A stretch of DNA of 64,000 nucleotides from contig NC_014248.1 of the NCBI RefSeq assembly GCF_000196515.1, forward strand, positions 4,964,001-5,028,000, given 5' to 3'. A program made the position numbers and the translations under genes. The first letter of the stretch is position 1. Every line of letters starts with the position of its first letter. Origin of the DNA: 'Nostoc azollae' 0708 (GTDB lineage Bacteria; Cyanobacteriota; Cyanobacteriia; Cyanobacteriales; Nostocaceae). The notes below the pieces were generated by a model. It did no database searches. It had not been told where the DNA came from and saw only the letters and a list, made by a program, of their open reading frames with translations. Positions 29,194 through 37,873 of this stretch are shown piece after piece.

Positions 29194-29577
29194 GATGTTT
29201 CCTCCATATCTCCATATTTGATTAATCTGTCCACTATCTAATTTTCTCTTTTCTTTTTTATTCTTCTTATTATTTATCTTATCGGGTATGTCCTCTATGC
29301 GTATTTCAGGGATTCTTAAGTTTCCATTAGCACCTATACAATCTAACATATTATTTATACTATGTATGTCGGTATTCAATGATTTCTTGGAATGAACGGA
29401 AATCAGTGGGAGTACAACACTTTTTTTCATGAACATTACTTTAAGACCACATTCAACGGCGTAAAATAATAATAAGCGATGGGCATTGGTACGAGGTATA
29501 GGTGTTTTGTGATAAGCAGATATGTTTCTTAGGCAAGCTTTCTCCATTTCCTTGTCTGTAAAAGCTATTTTTGCCAT
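29149..29577 (-). CDS. Hypothetical protein, 3' end replaced by IS sequence
   Basis: ATG 29577 opens a basic 142-residue frame: MAKIAFTDKEMEKACLRN, then HRLLLFYAVECGLKVMFMKK, a hydrophobic helix pattern reminiscent of HEPN-like helical proteins, then a lysine-rich segment. The last 15 or so codons (after YGGNI) are IS copy 2 sequence, so the natural C-terminus is missing. It starts 49 bases after the recG stop on the same strand and may be read from the recG transcript. In the reconstructed arrangement its 3' end would continue into the short frame SIGLITKKE at 20392-20421 and be followed by the KGGVGR ATPase gene. Family not firmly recognised. Confidence 0.55.
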   Translation of the reverse strand: MAKIAFTDKEMEKACLRNISAYHKTPIPRTNAHRLLLFYAVECGLKVMFMKKSVVLPLISVHSKKSLNTDIHSINNMLDCIGANGNLRIPEIRIEDIPDKINNKKNKKEKRKLDSGQINQIWRYGGNIKRPVRKISLVSKKW

Positions 29578-29625
29578 TACATTAAAGTATTTTATTCCCT
29601 GTAATTAATATTTTACCCAAATATA

Positions 29626-32109
29626 TTACGTTAAAATCGATCCACCCATTAACCGGGCATACCTATACTTCAACTCCTCTTCCATCAACGGCCAACGCGC
29701 CAAACTTACGTCCATATCAATCACCTTCTCTGCTGCTTGTCGCGCTAACAGCAAAACATCCTCATCTTCCACTAAACTAGCCAAAGTAAAATCTGCTATC
29801 CCTGATTGACGAGTTCCCATCACTTCTCCAGGCCCCCGAAAACGCATATCCATTTCCGAGATAAAAAACCCATCCTGAGACTGTTCCAATACCTTCAATC
29901 GTTGTTGAGCATCTGCACTTCTGGAACTACTCATTAATAAACAGTAAGATTGCGCTGCACCTCTACCCACACGCCCCCGTAATTGATGCAACTGCGATAA
30001 ACCAAATCTTTCCGCGTGCTCAATTAGTATCAACGTAGCATTTGGCACATCTACACCAACTTCAACTACAGTAGTAGAAACTAATATCTGCGTTTCATTA
30101 TCCCGAAATTTGGTAATTGCTTCGTCTTTCTCCGCTGAAGTCATACGTCCATGCAATAACCCAACTTGAAAATCAGGAAAAACGCTTTCTTGTAATTTTT
30201 TATGTTCATCTACAGCCGATCGTAAATCCAGCTTTTCTGACTCTTCCACCAACGGTAAAACCACGTATACTTGTCTACCTTGGACAACTTCTCGCCGCAT
30301 TAAATCGTAAGCTTGGTGTCGTTGCTGACCTATTAACAAAGTTGTTTGAATTTGTTGTCTACCTGGTGGTAATTCATCAATTTGACTAACATCTAAATCA
30401 CCATGTACTGTTAAAGCTAATGTCCTGGGAATTGGAGTCGCAGTCATGGTTAAAACATGAGGTTGTTCACCTTTTTGTCGTAATTTCGCTCTTTGTTCCA
30501 CCCCAAACCGATGCTGTTCATCAATGACAACTAAACCCAATTGTTGGAAATTGACTTTATCTTGAATTAAGGCGTGAGTTCCTACTAATAAAGGTAGTTC
30601 ACCTGTTTCTAACTGAGAATGAATTTCTCGTCTTTTCGGTGTTTTTGTTGAACCTGTTAATAATTCAACAGGCAAATGTAGTAAGTTAAACCAACTCACT
30701 AACTTCCTATAGTGTTGTTCTGCTAATACTTCCGTTGGAGCCATCAAGGCTGCTTGATAACCAGATTGAATAGCGGCTAAAATAGCAACCACAGCCACGA
30801 CTGTTTTACCTGAACCCACATCACCCTGAATTAAACGATTCATCGGTGTAGGTTTTTGTAAGTCGTTGAGTATGTCATTGATAACTCTTTGTTGAGCTTT
30901 GGTAAGTTTAAAAGGAAGAATTTCGTTAAATTGTTCTAATAATTTGCCCTTTGGTGCAAGGACGGCACTGGTTTGAATTTCTTTAGCTTTTCGCTGACGT
31001 TGCAATAAACCTAGTTGGAGATAGAAAAATTCATCAAAAACTAAACGACGGCGGGCAGTTTTTAAAGTGTCGCTATCTTCAGGAAAATGAATATTGGCGA
31101 TCCCATCCTTCAATTCCATCAAACCATACTTTTGCCGCAAACCTCCAGGTAAAGGGTCTTTCAAATTTACCGCAGCAGGTAAAGCTGCAATTACAGCTTG
31201 TCTCACTGTATTTGCCATCACTCCCTCAGTCAAAGCATAAATCGGCACAACCCGTCCAATAGTTAGCGAATTAATGGCATCTCCTGGATTTGCCAACACT
31301 TCCAACTCTGGGTTATCCAGGGTTAAACCATATTTACTAGCTTTAACCAAACCACAAGCCGCTATCACACTATCCACAGCATAACGGCGTTTTAAACTTT
31401 CCTGCCAAGCACGACTACTAAATCGCGCCCCAGCATAAAAACGAGCAACTTTAATTTGGCCTGTATTATCTTTGAGCATCAATTCTAAAATTGATAACTT
31501 CTTATTTTTAGGGCTAGTAAAACAGTTACAACGCTTCACTGTTGCTATTATAGTTACTGTTTCACCCCCCTGCAATTCTTGAATATTCACCTGACGTGCA
31601 TAATCAATATGATCACGAGGATAGTAAAACAATAAATCACGGACAGTTAATAAATCCAAACGCGCCAAGTTTTCAGCTTTTCTAATACCAATTTCTGCTA
31701 TATCGCTGAGTTTTTGCTCAATTTTGGGACCGAGTCGCCGACTAACTTCAGCAACGATTGGGGTTGTGGGATTTTGGCCTTTGCTTGGGTATATTCTCCC
31801 CTGCTCCCTTTCGCTTTTCTGGTCTACCTCCTCCAGATCTGTTTGTAATTGGTAGAGATATCTTCTGACTTCTGCTACTAAGTGCTGTCTGACTTGTACT
31901 TCCCAATTTGGATATTCATCAAATTGCATTGCTATTTGGTGCCAGTGCGATCGCTCTTTTGGTGGCAAACCTGGGGGGAATTTCCCAAAAGTCAAACTTA
32001 GAAATTCACTGAAGCGATATTGCTTACCCACCAAATCTGTAAAGCCATGTTCAGCCTCTACAGCCAAGGCCTTATGCAATCTGATCCAATCGGGCTTTTC
32101 ATTAGTCAT
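29626..32109 (-). CDS. recG: ATP-dependent DNA helicase RecG
   Basis: RecG remodels stalled replication forks and branched DNA. The 827-residue protein has a cyanobacterial N-terminal extension of about 130 residues, then the OB-fold wedge domain (NIQELQGGETVTIIATV). The SF2 helicase core follows, with Walker A GDVGSGKTV near residue 433, motif II VIDEQHRFG near 528, motif III TMTATPIPRTLAL, and the motif VI region QLRGRVGRG. The C-terminal RecG hook region ends in a short basic tail. ATG 32109 fits the family start. The gene is on the same strand as the downstream (29.2-29.6 kb) hypothetical gene and the upstream 32.2-33.1 kb gene. Confidence 0.96.
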   Translation of the reverse strand: MTNEKPDWIRLHKALAVEAEHGFTDLVGKQYRFSEFLSLTFGKFPPGLPPKERSHWHQIAMQFDEYPNWEVQVRQHLVAEVRRYLYQLQTDLEEVDQKSEREQGRIYPSKGQNPTTPIVAEVSRRLGPKIEQKLSDIAEIGIRKAENLARLDLLTVRDLLFYYPRDHIDYARQVNIQELQGGETVTIIATVKRCNCFTSPKNKKLSILELMLKDNTGQIKVARFYAGARFSSRAWQESLKRRYAVDSVIAACGLVKASKYGLTLDNPELEVLANPGDAINSLTIGRVVPIYALTEGVMANTVRQAVIAALPAAVNLKDPLPGGLRQKYGLMELKDGIANIHFPEDSDTLKTARRRLVFDEFFYLQLGLLQRQRKAKEIQTSAVLAPKGKLLEQFNEILPFKLTKAQQRVINDILNDLQKPTPMNRLIQGDVGSGKTVVAVVAILAAIQSGYQAALMAPTEVLAEQHYRKLVSWFNLLHLPVELLTGSTKTPKRREIHSQLETGELPLLVGTHALIQDKVNFQQLGLVVIDEQHRFGVEQRAKLRQKGEQPHVLTMTATPIPRTLALTVHGDLDVSQIDELPPGRQQIQTTLLIGQQRHQAYDLMRREVVQGRQVYVVLPLVEESEKLDLRSAVDEHKKLQESVFPDFQVGLLHGRMTSAEKDEAITKFRDNETQILVSTTVVEVGVDVPNATLILIEHAERFGLSQLHQLRGRVGRGAAQSYCLLMSSSRSADAQQRLKVLEQSQDGFFISEMDMRFRGPGEVMGTRQSGIADFTLASLVEDEDVLLLARQAAEKVIDMDVSLARWPLMEEELKYRYARLMGGSILT

Positions 32110-32155
32110 TAGTCATTAGTTATTAGTCATTGGTCAGTAGTGATTAGTAAAAACC
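32104..32155. repeat. Short tandem heptamer-type repeats
   Basis: Imperfect repeats of TTAGTCA/TTGGTCA fill the gap upstream of recG and overlap its start. The same heptamer recurs at 49100-49135. These are the short tandemly repeated repetitive sequences typical of filamentous cyanobacteria. Confidence 0.75.
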
Positions 32156-32188
32156 TCTTCCCTCTCAACTGTAATCTATTGCCTACAG

Positions 32189-33103
32189 CTAGTCCTCAAA
32201 CCAACTAGCACGCCAGGCAGCTTCCGCTTCTGCAACTTTTAGTTCTCGTTGCTTTTTTTGATAATCTCGTCCCAACTTACTCAACTGTAGTAAAGTATTA
32301 CGGACTTGCTTACGCCCTGACAAGAGTGTGGTATCAGCAAATTCAATTTCTCCCAGTCGCAAGTTAATAGTCATCAGTTGCGTCAAACGAGAATCTTCTA
32401 ATTCCTTCTCACTACTGATTTCTATAACTATGTTTAATAGGTTGGGTGGTCCTGGTATCATCTCACCAGAAGCTTCTGAGGCTGAGGCTGAGGCTGCTAA
32501 CATTGGTTCTGGTAATTTGTTGGGTAAAATCCCAGCCTTTTGAAACAAAACATTAGCATCATGGGAAATTCTTTTCAGCGTCTCCTGAATTCCTGCTTCC
32601 AAGTCCTGATGCCATTCAGCCACTTCTACAGGGTTGGAAGGGCCGAAATATTTTGGATTTTGGATTTTGGATTTTAGTGTAGCAGCTGCCGTATTAGTGG
32701 TTTCTACCGATGGAGAACTGCTTAAGCTGAAGGGATTATTTTCACTTTCGTCAATTTCCTGGGATTCCTCAATTTCACCATGTTCTTCATTGGTCTCATT
32801 TTCCTCAGATACCTGAGTTGCCTCTCCCTGAATATAAACAAGCAGCTGTTCAGCGCCTTTTTGGCCTAATTTACGAATGCCTTGTTGTAATTTTTGCTGC
32901 TGATTCAGTGACAACTTCAGAAACTTGTCAGGATATCCCTGAGTACAAAGGTGATAAGCTGCGAAAGTCAACTGTTTTTGTAAGGATTTGCCCAGGATAT
33001 TTAAATAACTAACATAATTGCTGTGGAGTTCAGTGGCTATCCCTCTAATCGCCTCTTTTAGGATTGTAATATCCTGTTCTATTCGTTCAATTGCTCTGGC
33101 CAT
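32189..33103 (-). CDS. Conserved cyanobacterial hypothetical protein
   Basis: A 304-residue, soluble and mainly helical protein. The N-terminal 90 residues (IEQDITILKEAIRGIATELHSNY, LQKQLTFAAYHLCTQGYPDKF) and the C-terminal coiled coil (RLGEIEFADTTLLSGRKQVRN, YQKKQRELKVAEAEAAWRASWFED) look conserved. The middle is an acidic, low-complexity spacer. The gene lies between tsf and recG on the same strand. I know the family only as a cyanobacterial protein without assigned function. No catalytic motif is visible. Confidence 0.75.
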   Translation of the reverse strand: MARAIERIEQDITILKEAIRGIATELHSNYVSYLNILGKSLQKQLTFAAYHLCTQGYPDKFLKLSLNQQQKLQQGIRKLGQKGAEQLLVYIQGEATQVSEENETNEEHGEIEESQEIDESENNPFSLSSSPSVETTNTAAATLKSKIQNPKYFGPSNPVEVAEWHQDLEAGIQETLKRISHDANVLFQKAGILPNKLPEPMLAASASASEASGEMIPGPPNLLNIVIEISSEKELEDSRLTQLMTINLRLGEIEFADTTLLSGRKQVRNTLLQLSKLGRDYQKKQRELKVAEAEAAWRASWFED

Positions 33104-33208
33104 ATCTTCTCGTTATTTTCCATCTGAACCAATACAAAAATGTTAACAATTGCTCACTCCAAATCTCTGCCACATTTAAAAACACAGGACTTGAGATTTC
33201 CAATTACC

Positions 33209-33302
33209 TCTAGTACCGCTGTGAATTCAAAATAGTGGTTCCAGCAGGCTGCACCAACAAAATTCAAAATAGTTGGTTGATTTACGCCGTACTGTACTAG
33301 TG
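33209..33302. mobile_element. MITE-like element, copy 2
   Basis: A 94-base copy of the family at 10881-11038. The left end TCTAGTACCGCTGTGAATTC and right end TTTACGCCGTACTGTACTAG match it closely, with an imperfect terminal inverted repeat. It is the shortest of the three copies and lies between two minus-strand genes. Confidence 0.7.
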
Positions 33303-33321
33303 TACTGAATTCCAATAAAAT

Positions 33322-33349
33322 ACAGGCCAGCAAACCTTGCTAGACCTGT
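33322..33349 (-). terminator. Hairpin terminator after tsf
   Basis: On the minus strand ACAGGTCTAGCAAGG pairs with TTGCTGGCCTGT to form a stem of about 11 pairs with one bulge, followed by ATTTTATT. It lies about 110 bases past the tsf stop and probably ends the rpsB-tsf transcript. Confidence 0.6.
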
Positions 33350-33461
33350 TATTTCAGTAATAATTACTCAAAAGCTGATAGTCAAAAGCCTTTAGTTAAT
33401 TGTTAATTATAAATGTATAACAACTGACCAATGATTAATGACTAAATAACTAATGACTAAA

Positions 33462-34406
33462 TTACTTAGCGCCCATTTGAGCAGCAACTTCTTCAGCAAA
33501 GCTAATCTCTTGCTTTTCAATGCCTTCACCTAGTACATAGCGTACAAAGCGATGCACTTGGATATCTTCACCTACTTTAGACTTAACTTGCTTCACCAAC
33601 TCTTCCACCGAGATACTTTGGTCACGGATATAAGGTTGATCCAACAAAGTCATTTCTTTAAGGCGTTTGTCAATTCGTCCTTGAACAATTTTTTCTTTAA
33701 TGTTCTCTGGTTTCTTACCCAAATCATCCTTACCCATTTCGATGTCTTTTTCTTTTGTGACAACTTCAGCAGGGATTTGGTCTATGCTGACATACTCGAC
33801 ATTAGGACAAGCCGCAACTTGCATAGCTGTATTTCTAGCCAAGCTCTGGAAATCTTCATTACCAATAGCTGACTGAGTTTGGGCATTGAGTTCAACCAAA
33901 ACACCTACTCGACCACCAGTATGAATGTAGCTGTCCACTATACCTGATACCCCTGGTGCTGGAGAAAAATTAACAAAGCGACGCACCTGAATATTTTCAC
34001 CCAGGGTAGCAATTACTTGTTTGATAAATTGTTCTACAGTCACGCTGGTATCTTCAATATAAGGTTGAGCCAACAAGGACTCTACACTATCAGCTGTTGC
34101 AGCTTGTTTTGCCAGGTTCTTGACTAAAGATTTAAAAGCCTCGTTACGGGCAACAAAATCTGTTTGGCAGTTGAGTTCTATCAGTACACCCACCTGAGCA
34201 TCAGGCTGAATGTAGGTGTCTACTAGGCCTTCTGCTGCGATGCGATCGCTTGCTTTATCTGCCTTGGCAATACCTTTTTTACGCAGCCAGTCTATAGCTT
34301 CGTCAATATTGCCTTCAGTTTCTTTCAACGCCTTTTTGCAGTCCATCATGCCAGCACCGGTTTTTTGGCGTAGCTCTTGGACGAGTTTTGCAGATATTTC
34401 CGCCAT
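33462..34406 (-). CDS. tsf: Elongation factor Ts
   Basis: EF-Ts is the nucleotide exchange factor of EF-Tu. The N-terminal UBA-like domain has [16 protein letters not shown] and [14 protein letters not shown], and the core has the [10 protein letters not shown] motif near residue 85 that contacts EF-Tu. At 314 residues the protein has a duplicated C-terminal domain: [17 protein letters not shown] and [17 protein letters not shown] are related, both followed by G(E)[16 protein letters not shown]-type strands. ATG 34406 matches the family start. It follows rpsB on the same strand, the usual operon pair. Confidence 0.96.
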   Translation of the reverse strand: MAEISAKLVQELRQKTGAGMMDCKKALKETEGNIDEAIDWLRKKGIAKADKASDRIAAEGLVDTYIQPDAQVGVLIELNCQTDFVARNEAFKSLVKNLAKQAATADSVESLLAQPYIEDTSVTVEQFIKQVIATLGENIQVRRFVNFSPAPGVSGIVDSYIHTGGRVGVLVELNAQTQSAIGNEDFQSLARNTAMQVAACPNVEYVSIDQIPAEVVTKEKDIEMGKDDLGKKPENIKEKIVQGRIDKRLKEMTLLDQPYIRDQSISVEELVKQVKSKVGEDIQVHRFVRYVLGEGIEKQEISFAEEVAAQMGAK

Positions 34407-34556
34407 GTTGCCTCAATTCCTAACTTGACCTAGAGTTGTGATCGCTCACGGGTGTTGAGTATTTCTATCTTACTCAGGGCTAGTGAAGAAAAGCGATGAA
34501 GTTTCATAGGCTATTCTTCGGAAGGCGTATTGCCATACACCCTTACTAACTTCTGC

Positions 34557-35351
34557 TTATTCTTCTTCTTCCTCGTCCGGAATCAGCGTATCAGTGTACT
34601 CACTTTCATCGTAATCGTAATCGTCTTCAGCGCCTTCGTAATCTTCGTAATCTCCTTCTGCTTCCAGCTGACCATGACGGCCTTCATAAATAGCATCTGC
34701 TAATTTGCCGACAATCAACTTAATTGATCTGATTGCGTCGTCATTTGCTGGAATGGGAATATCTACTACATCTGGGTCACAGTTTGTATCCAACATGGAC
34801 ACAATAGGAATACCCAATTTTTCGCATTCTTGAACTGCGTTATACTCCCGACGTTGGTCAACAATAATCACCACATCAGGTACTTTCCGCATATTTTTAA
34901 TGCCACCCAAGTACTTTTGCAGCTTCGTCATTTCCCGACGCAGCATTGACCCTTCCTTCTTGGGTAATAAATCTAGTGCGCCGTTTTCTTCCCGACGTTC
35001 TAAATCTTTGAGACGTTCTGCTCTCGTTTTGATAGTAGCCCAGTTAGTGAGCATTCCACCTAACCAACGTTGGTTAATGTAGTGAGAACCACAACGGGCA
35101 GCTTCTTGAGCAATAATCCCTGCTGCTTGGCGCTTTGTGCCAACGAACAAGAATTTCTTCCCTTGCTCTGCTTGCGATCGCATATAGTTGTAGGCATTAT
35201 CCATCAACTGGGCAGTTTGCACCAAGTCGATAATATGTACACCATTGCGGGAAGTGTAGATGTAAGGAGACATCTTTGGGTTCCAACGTCGGGTTTGATG
35301 CCCAAAGTGAACACCTGACTCCATCATCTGAGCCAGAGAAACGACTGCCAT
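34557..35351 (-). CDS. rpsB: 30S ribosomal protein S2
   Basis: S2 binds the back of the 30S head-body junction and is needed for S1 recruitment. The start [25 protein letters not shown] is the family signature, and the RNA-binding core has [15 protein letters not shown] and [12 protein letters not shown]. After residue 230 there is a strongly acidic tail rich in Asp, Glu and Tyr, about 35 residues long, which E. coli S2 lacks but cyanobacterial S2 commonly has. AGGAG stands upstream of ATG 35351. First gene of the rpsB-tsf operon. Confidence 0.97.
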   Translation of the reverse strand: MAVVSLAQMMESGVHFGHQTRRWNPKMSPYIYTSRNGVHIIDLVQTAQLMDNAYNYMRSQAEQGKKFLFVGTKRQAAGIIAQEAARCGSHYINQRWLGGMLTNWATIKTRAERLKDLERREENGALDLLPKKEGSMLRREMTKLQKYLGGIKNMRKVPDVVIIVDQRREYNAVQECEKLGIPIVSMLDTNCDPDVVDIPIPANDDAIRSIKLIVGKLADAIYEGRHGQLEAEGDYEDYEGAEDDYDYDESEYTDTLIPDEEEEE

Positions 35352-35515
35352 ATTTTGTTACTCCTATTCGGGTTAAACCTCCACCCAGGTGCATTTCCAT
35401 AACAGAAACACCCGAATTCCCGGATGTGCGGAATTTTAGACAACTATACTAGGGTAGCACAAATATGTTTAATTTTTAGGTCAAGCCGAACTCTGCCGAA
35501 CTCTTTCGCAATAAA

Positions 35516-35728
35516 TCAATTAATCTGGTCGCGGTTATAGTTGATTACTAAGCGAGAGTTTTCTTCTTCAGACCCATTTGTTAGCCATTCGATCGGTTGT
35601 TCTCCTTCAATTTTATCAGGATTTACCCAAGCAATATTCCTGAGTTCATCGATTTTAACAGACGCTTCACTAAAAAATTTTCTAGTGGTATTATAATCAA
35701 GTGATATAACAATTTTATCTGTTGCCAT
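35516..35728 (-). CDS. Small hypothetical protein after a PIN-like gene
   Basis: The 70-residue protein MATDKIVISLDYNT...IN is soluble and mildly acidic, with a Val/Ile-rich first strand. ATG 35728 sits ten bases after the stop of the PIN-like remnant, so it was cotranscribed with it. That layout resembles toxin-antitoxin or related two-gene cassettes, but the sequence itself is not one I recognise, so no function is assigned. Confidence 0.5.
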   Translation of the reverse strand: MATDKIVISLDYNTTRKFFSEASVKIDELRNIAWVNPDKIEGEQPIEWLTNGSEEENSRLVINYNRDQIN

Positions 35729-35737
35729 TCCTGCTTA

Positions 35738-36086
35738 TTATAAACATAAGTGTTTTGTCATTTCTTCAATTCTTTTATTACTCACGCTTCCAGCAATCTT
35801 TTCTACTTGAGTCCATAAACTATCATTTATTGATATTGTCAGATACTTCCACCTTCTCTTTGCTACCATTTGTTTATCGTCGCCAAGTGAGTGCAAATTT
35901 TGATTGATGTTTATCCCATTCTTCTTTTATAGATGGTGTCATCACAACTTGGTGGTAGATATATAAAACTGGGAAGAGAAATTGACGACAGTGAACTGAT
36001 TTTGGATAATTAGCTCCCTCATCACCAGCATAACGAGCCACGGAAGCATCAATTACCAAACGTTTAGAATTTACTTTAGCTCCCAT
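35738..36086 (-). pseudogene. PIN-like domain protein with a frameshift
   Basis: From ATG 36086 the protein reads RLVIDASVARYAGDEGA, with the Asp of a PIN-type metal site, then VVMTPSIKEEWDKHQSKFALTWRR and a stop. A one-base shift restores QMVAKRRWKYLTISIN, then EKIAGSVSNKRIEEMTKHLCL to a TAA at 35738. A full protein of about 115 residues with VIDASV..., the EW..H motif and a C-terminal helix would fit a VapC-like RNase. The frame loss makes it inactive. Its ATG overlaps the last codons of the preceding remnant (ATGGGAGCTAA), a sign of former translational coupling. Confidence 0.6.
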
Positions 36087-36219
36087 GTATACCTTGCATT
36101 GAACGAGCTTCCGCAGGACTCAAATAACGGTTTTGTAGTTGTACAGATACATCACCAAAATCCTCTGGCCAATCTCCAAAAGTGCCAGTTTAATCTAAAT
36201 CAGCACTGAAGATTTGTTT
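36076..36219 (-). pseudogene. C-terminal remnant upstream of the PIN-like gene
   Basis: The minus-strand frame ending at 36076 reads FSADLD, an in-frame TAA, then TGTFGDWPEDFGDVSVQLQN and RYLSPAEARSMQGIHGS. Its stop overlaps the ATG of the PIN-like gene. I think this is the end of a larger gene, possibly an ATPase, that once formed a cassette with the PIN-like gene. The family is not certain. On its 5' side it runs into DUF29 sequence in another frame, so a deletion probably fused the two. Confidence 0.4.
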
Positions 36220-37795
36220 CACCTACTGCTAAATCTCTACCATTTTGATAAGCTTCTGTAATTGCTTCTACAACATAAGAGCATAAGCTAGGATTATCAT
36301 TTAGTAACTTTAAGATATATCATTTTTGATTTCTAATAGTTGCTAAGCAACTCCGACTGCGTTTATCTGGTTGAGATTCCCACTTCAATGAATGATCAAG
36401 TAAAAGGGAGGATCCACTATTGGAAGATACACAAGTGATAGGAGAATATAAGGATAAACAAGTGTGGATTAGCAACCCTGAATCAGGATAAAAAAGAACG
36501 GCTCAAAGCCTGCTGATAAGAATAGGTAACATTGTTATATGAAGAAGCAGACAAAAGTCAGATAACAGACTTGGAAGGCATAGAAAAAACAGTAAGGAGT
36601 CAAATATTAGAAGTGGTAAGTCCAGAAATAGCCCTTTTTTTATTGAAGGAACAAGCGGAAGGAAAGTAGGTAAAACCAGGAAAGTCAAAACCTTGGTAGG
36701 AGAGGAGAACTAAAACTAAAAGCTAAATAGTTGCAGAGACTGGGTTTGAAGCCAAGAAGTCGATTAAGTCCATTACTTCAAAAGTGCTGCTTGAGGCTAT
36801 CAGCTAAGGAATCATATCAACAAGCAGAAGTTGAAATTGAGGCATTAACAGGAGTAAAATTTGGCTATAGGAGGCAACAAAAACTAGTTGTGGAACAAGA
36901 TTGGGAGCTACCACAAGGAAAACAAGCTGTCTGTGAAGTGAGCATGGATGGTGGAAAAGTACGACTAGGGGGTAAACCACAACCAGGCTGGTACTGGCGA
37001 GACTATAAAACCCTTCGTCTACAAGGAATTTATGATGGCGTATTTTTTGATAACAACCAATCATAAGTTGATTATGTTAATAGCCAGTCTTTGGTTAACC
37101 CCCTTGTGTGTTTGGGGGATGGTCATGATGGAGTTTGGAATTTAGTTAAAGAGTTTGGAACTGAAAAATTCAAACCTTTGGAAATTTTAGATTGGTATCA
37201 CCTCAAAGAGAATCTTTATCAAATTAGTGGTTCTTTAAAGCGTCTCCAAGCTGTTGGGAGTTTATTGTGGTAAGGTCAGATAGAGCCGATTCAACCTTTA
37301 TTTAATAATTGTCGAGGCAAACAAGTTAAGAAGTGTTTCGACATAGGCGAAAAACATCCCACTGGCATTATTAACTACACCTACTACCAAGCTAAACAAC
37401 TGTGTTCTATTGGTTCTGGATCTGTCGAATCTGCTATTCAACAGATTGGAGCAAGGATTAAAATTTCTGGCCCACAGTGGAATGTTGAAAGTGTCTACCA
37501 AATCCTTTCCCCTCCTTGTGCTTATCTCAATGGTTTACTTCCTATTTGAGTCTTTCTGCTAAAACTCGATCCTCCCAAGTAAAATCCCCAGACGATTTCT
37601 CAATTCTTGACATTCCCTTCTCCCCAAAGATAAAATCTCCTCAAACAAATTTATAATATCAAGCTGATTCCATTGTTGATGGAGTAACACATTAACCTGT
37701 TGTTGAGTCCGAGCATAAAAATAAAAATCCCTTTCATAAAGATTTTCACCTTCTTGTAACTGTGCCTCTTCAATTTGCGGTGTTTGCATAATCAA
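36220..37795 (-). pseudogene. DUF29 family gene split by an ISKra4-type element
   Basis: The N-terminal half (37795-37576) reads NLYERDFYFYARTQQQVNVLL, then FEEILSLGRRECQELRNRLGILL, the DUF29 signature. The C-terminal half resumes at 36396 with DHSLKWESQPDKRSRSCLATI, an in-frame TGA, then LLNDNPSLCSYVVEAITEAY and NGRDLAVGETNL. Between them is the 1,170-base ISKra4 element, flanked by the 9-bp duplication CAAGTAAAA. Removing the element and one duplication copy gives a continuous ...ILL-DHS... reading. DUF29 proteins are common in cyanobacteria and of unknown function. The later TGA and fusion show continued decay after the insertion. Confidence 0.72.
36406..37575 (+). mobile_element. ISKra4-family element, decayed, with 9-bp target duplication
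   Basis: The ends are GGGAGGATCC at 36406 and CGATCCTCC at 37575, an inverted repeat of at least eight bases, flanked on both sides by CAAGTAAAA (36397-36405 and 37576-37584). The transposase is recognisable in pieces: LEGIEKTVRSQILEVVSPEI near 36570; LGLKPRSRLSPLLQKCCLRL, EALTGVKFGYRRQQKLV and VSMDGGKVRLGGKPQPGWYW at 36740-37000; LVCLGDGHDGVWNLVKEFG, LEILDWYHLKENLYQISG at 37100-37230; and SIGSGSVESAIQQIGARIK to about 37547. At least three stops or frameshifts make it inactive. Confidence 0.85.
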
Positions 37796-37873
37796 ACCCT
37801 GCTCATTTGTATGATTTTATTATATCGTTCTTGCCTCTGAGCTTTTGCTCCTCTGCGACTTTGCGCGAAAAAA

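Larger units (their letters stand above)
33104..33461. other. Spacer between tsf and the 32.2-33.1 kb gene
   Basis: About 360 bases holding MITE copy 2 (33209-33302) and the tsf terminator hairpin (33322-33349). No gene seen. Confidence 0.6.
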
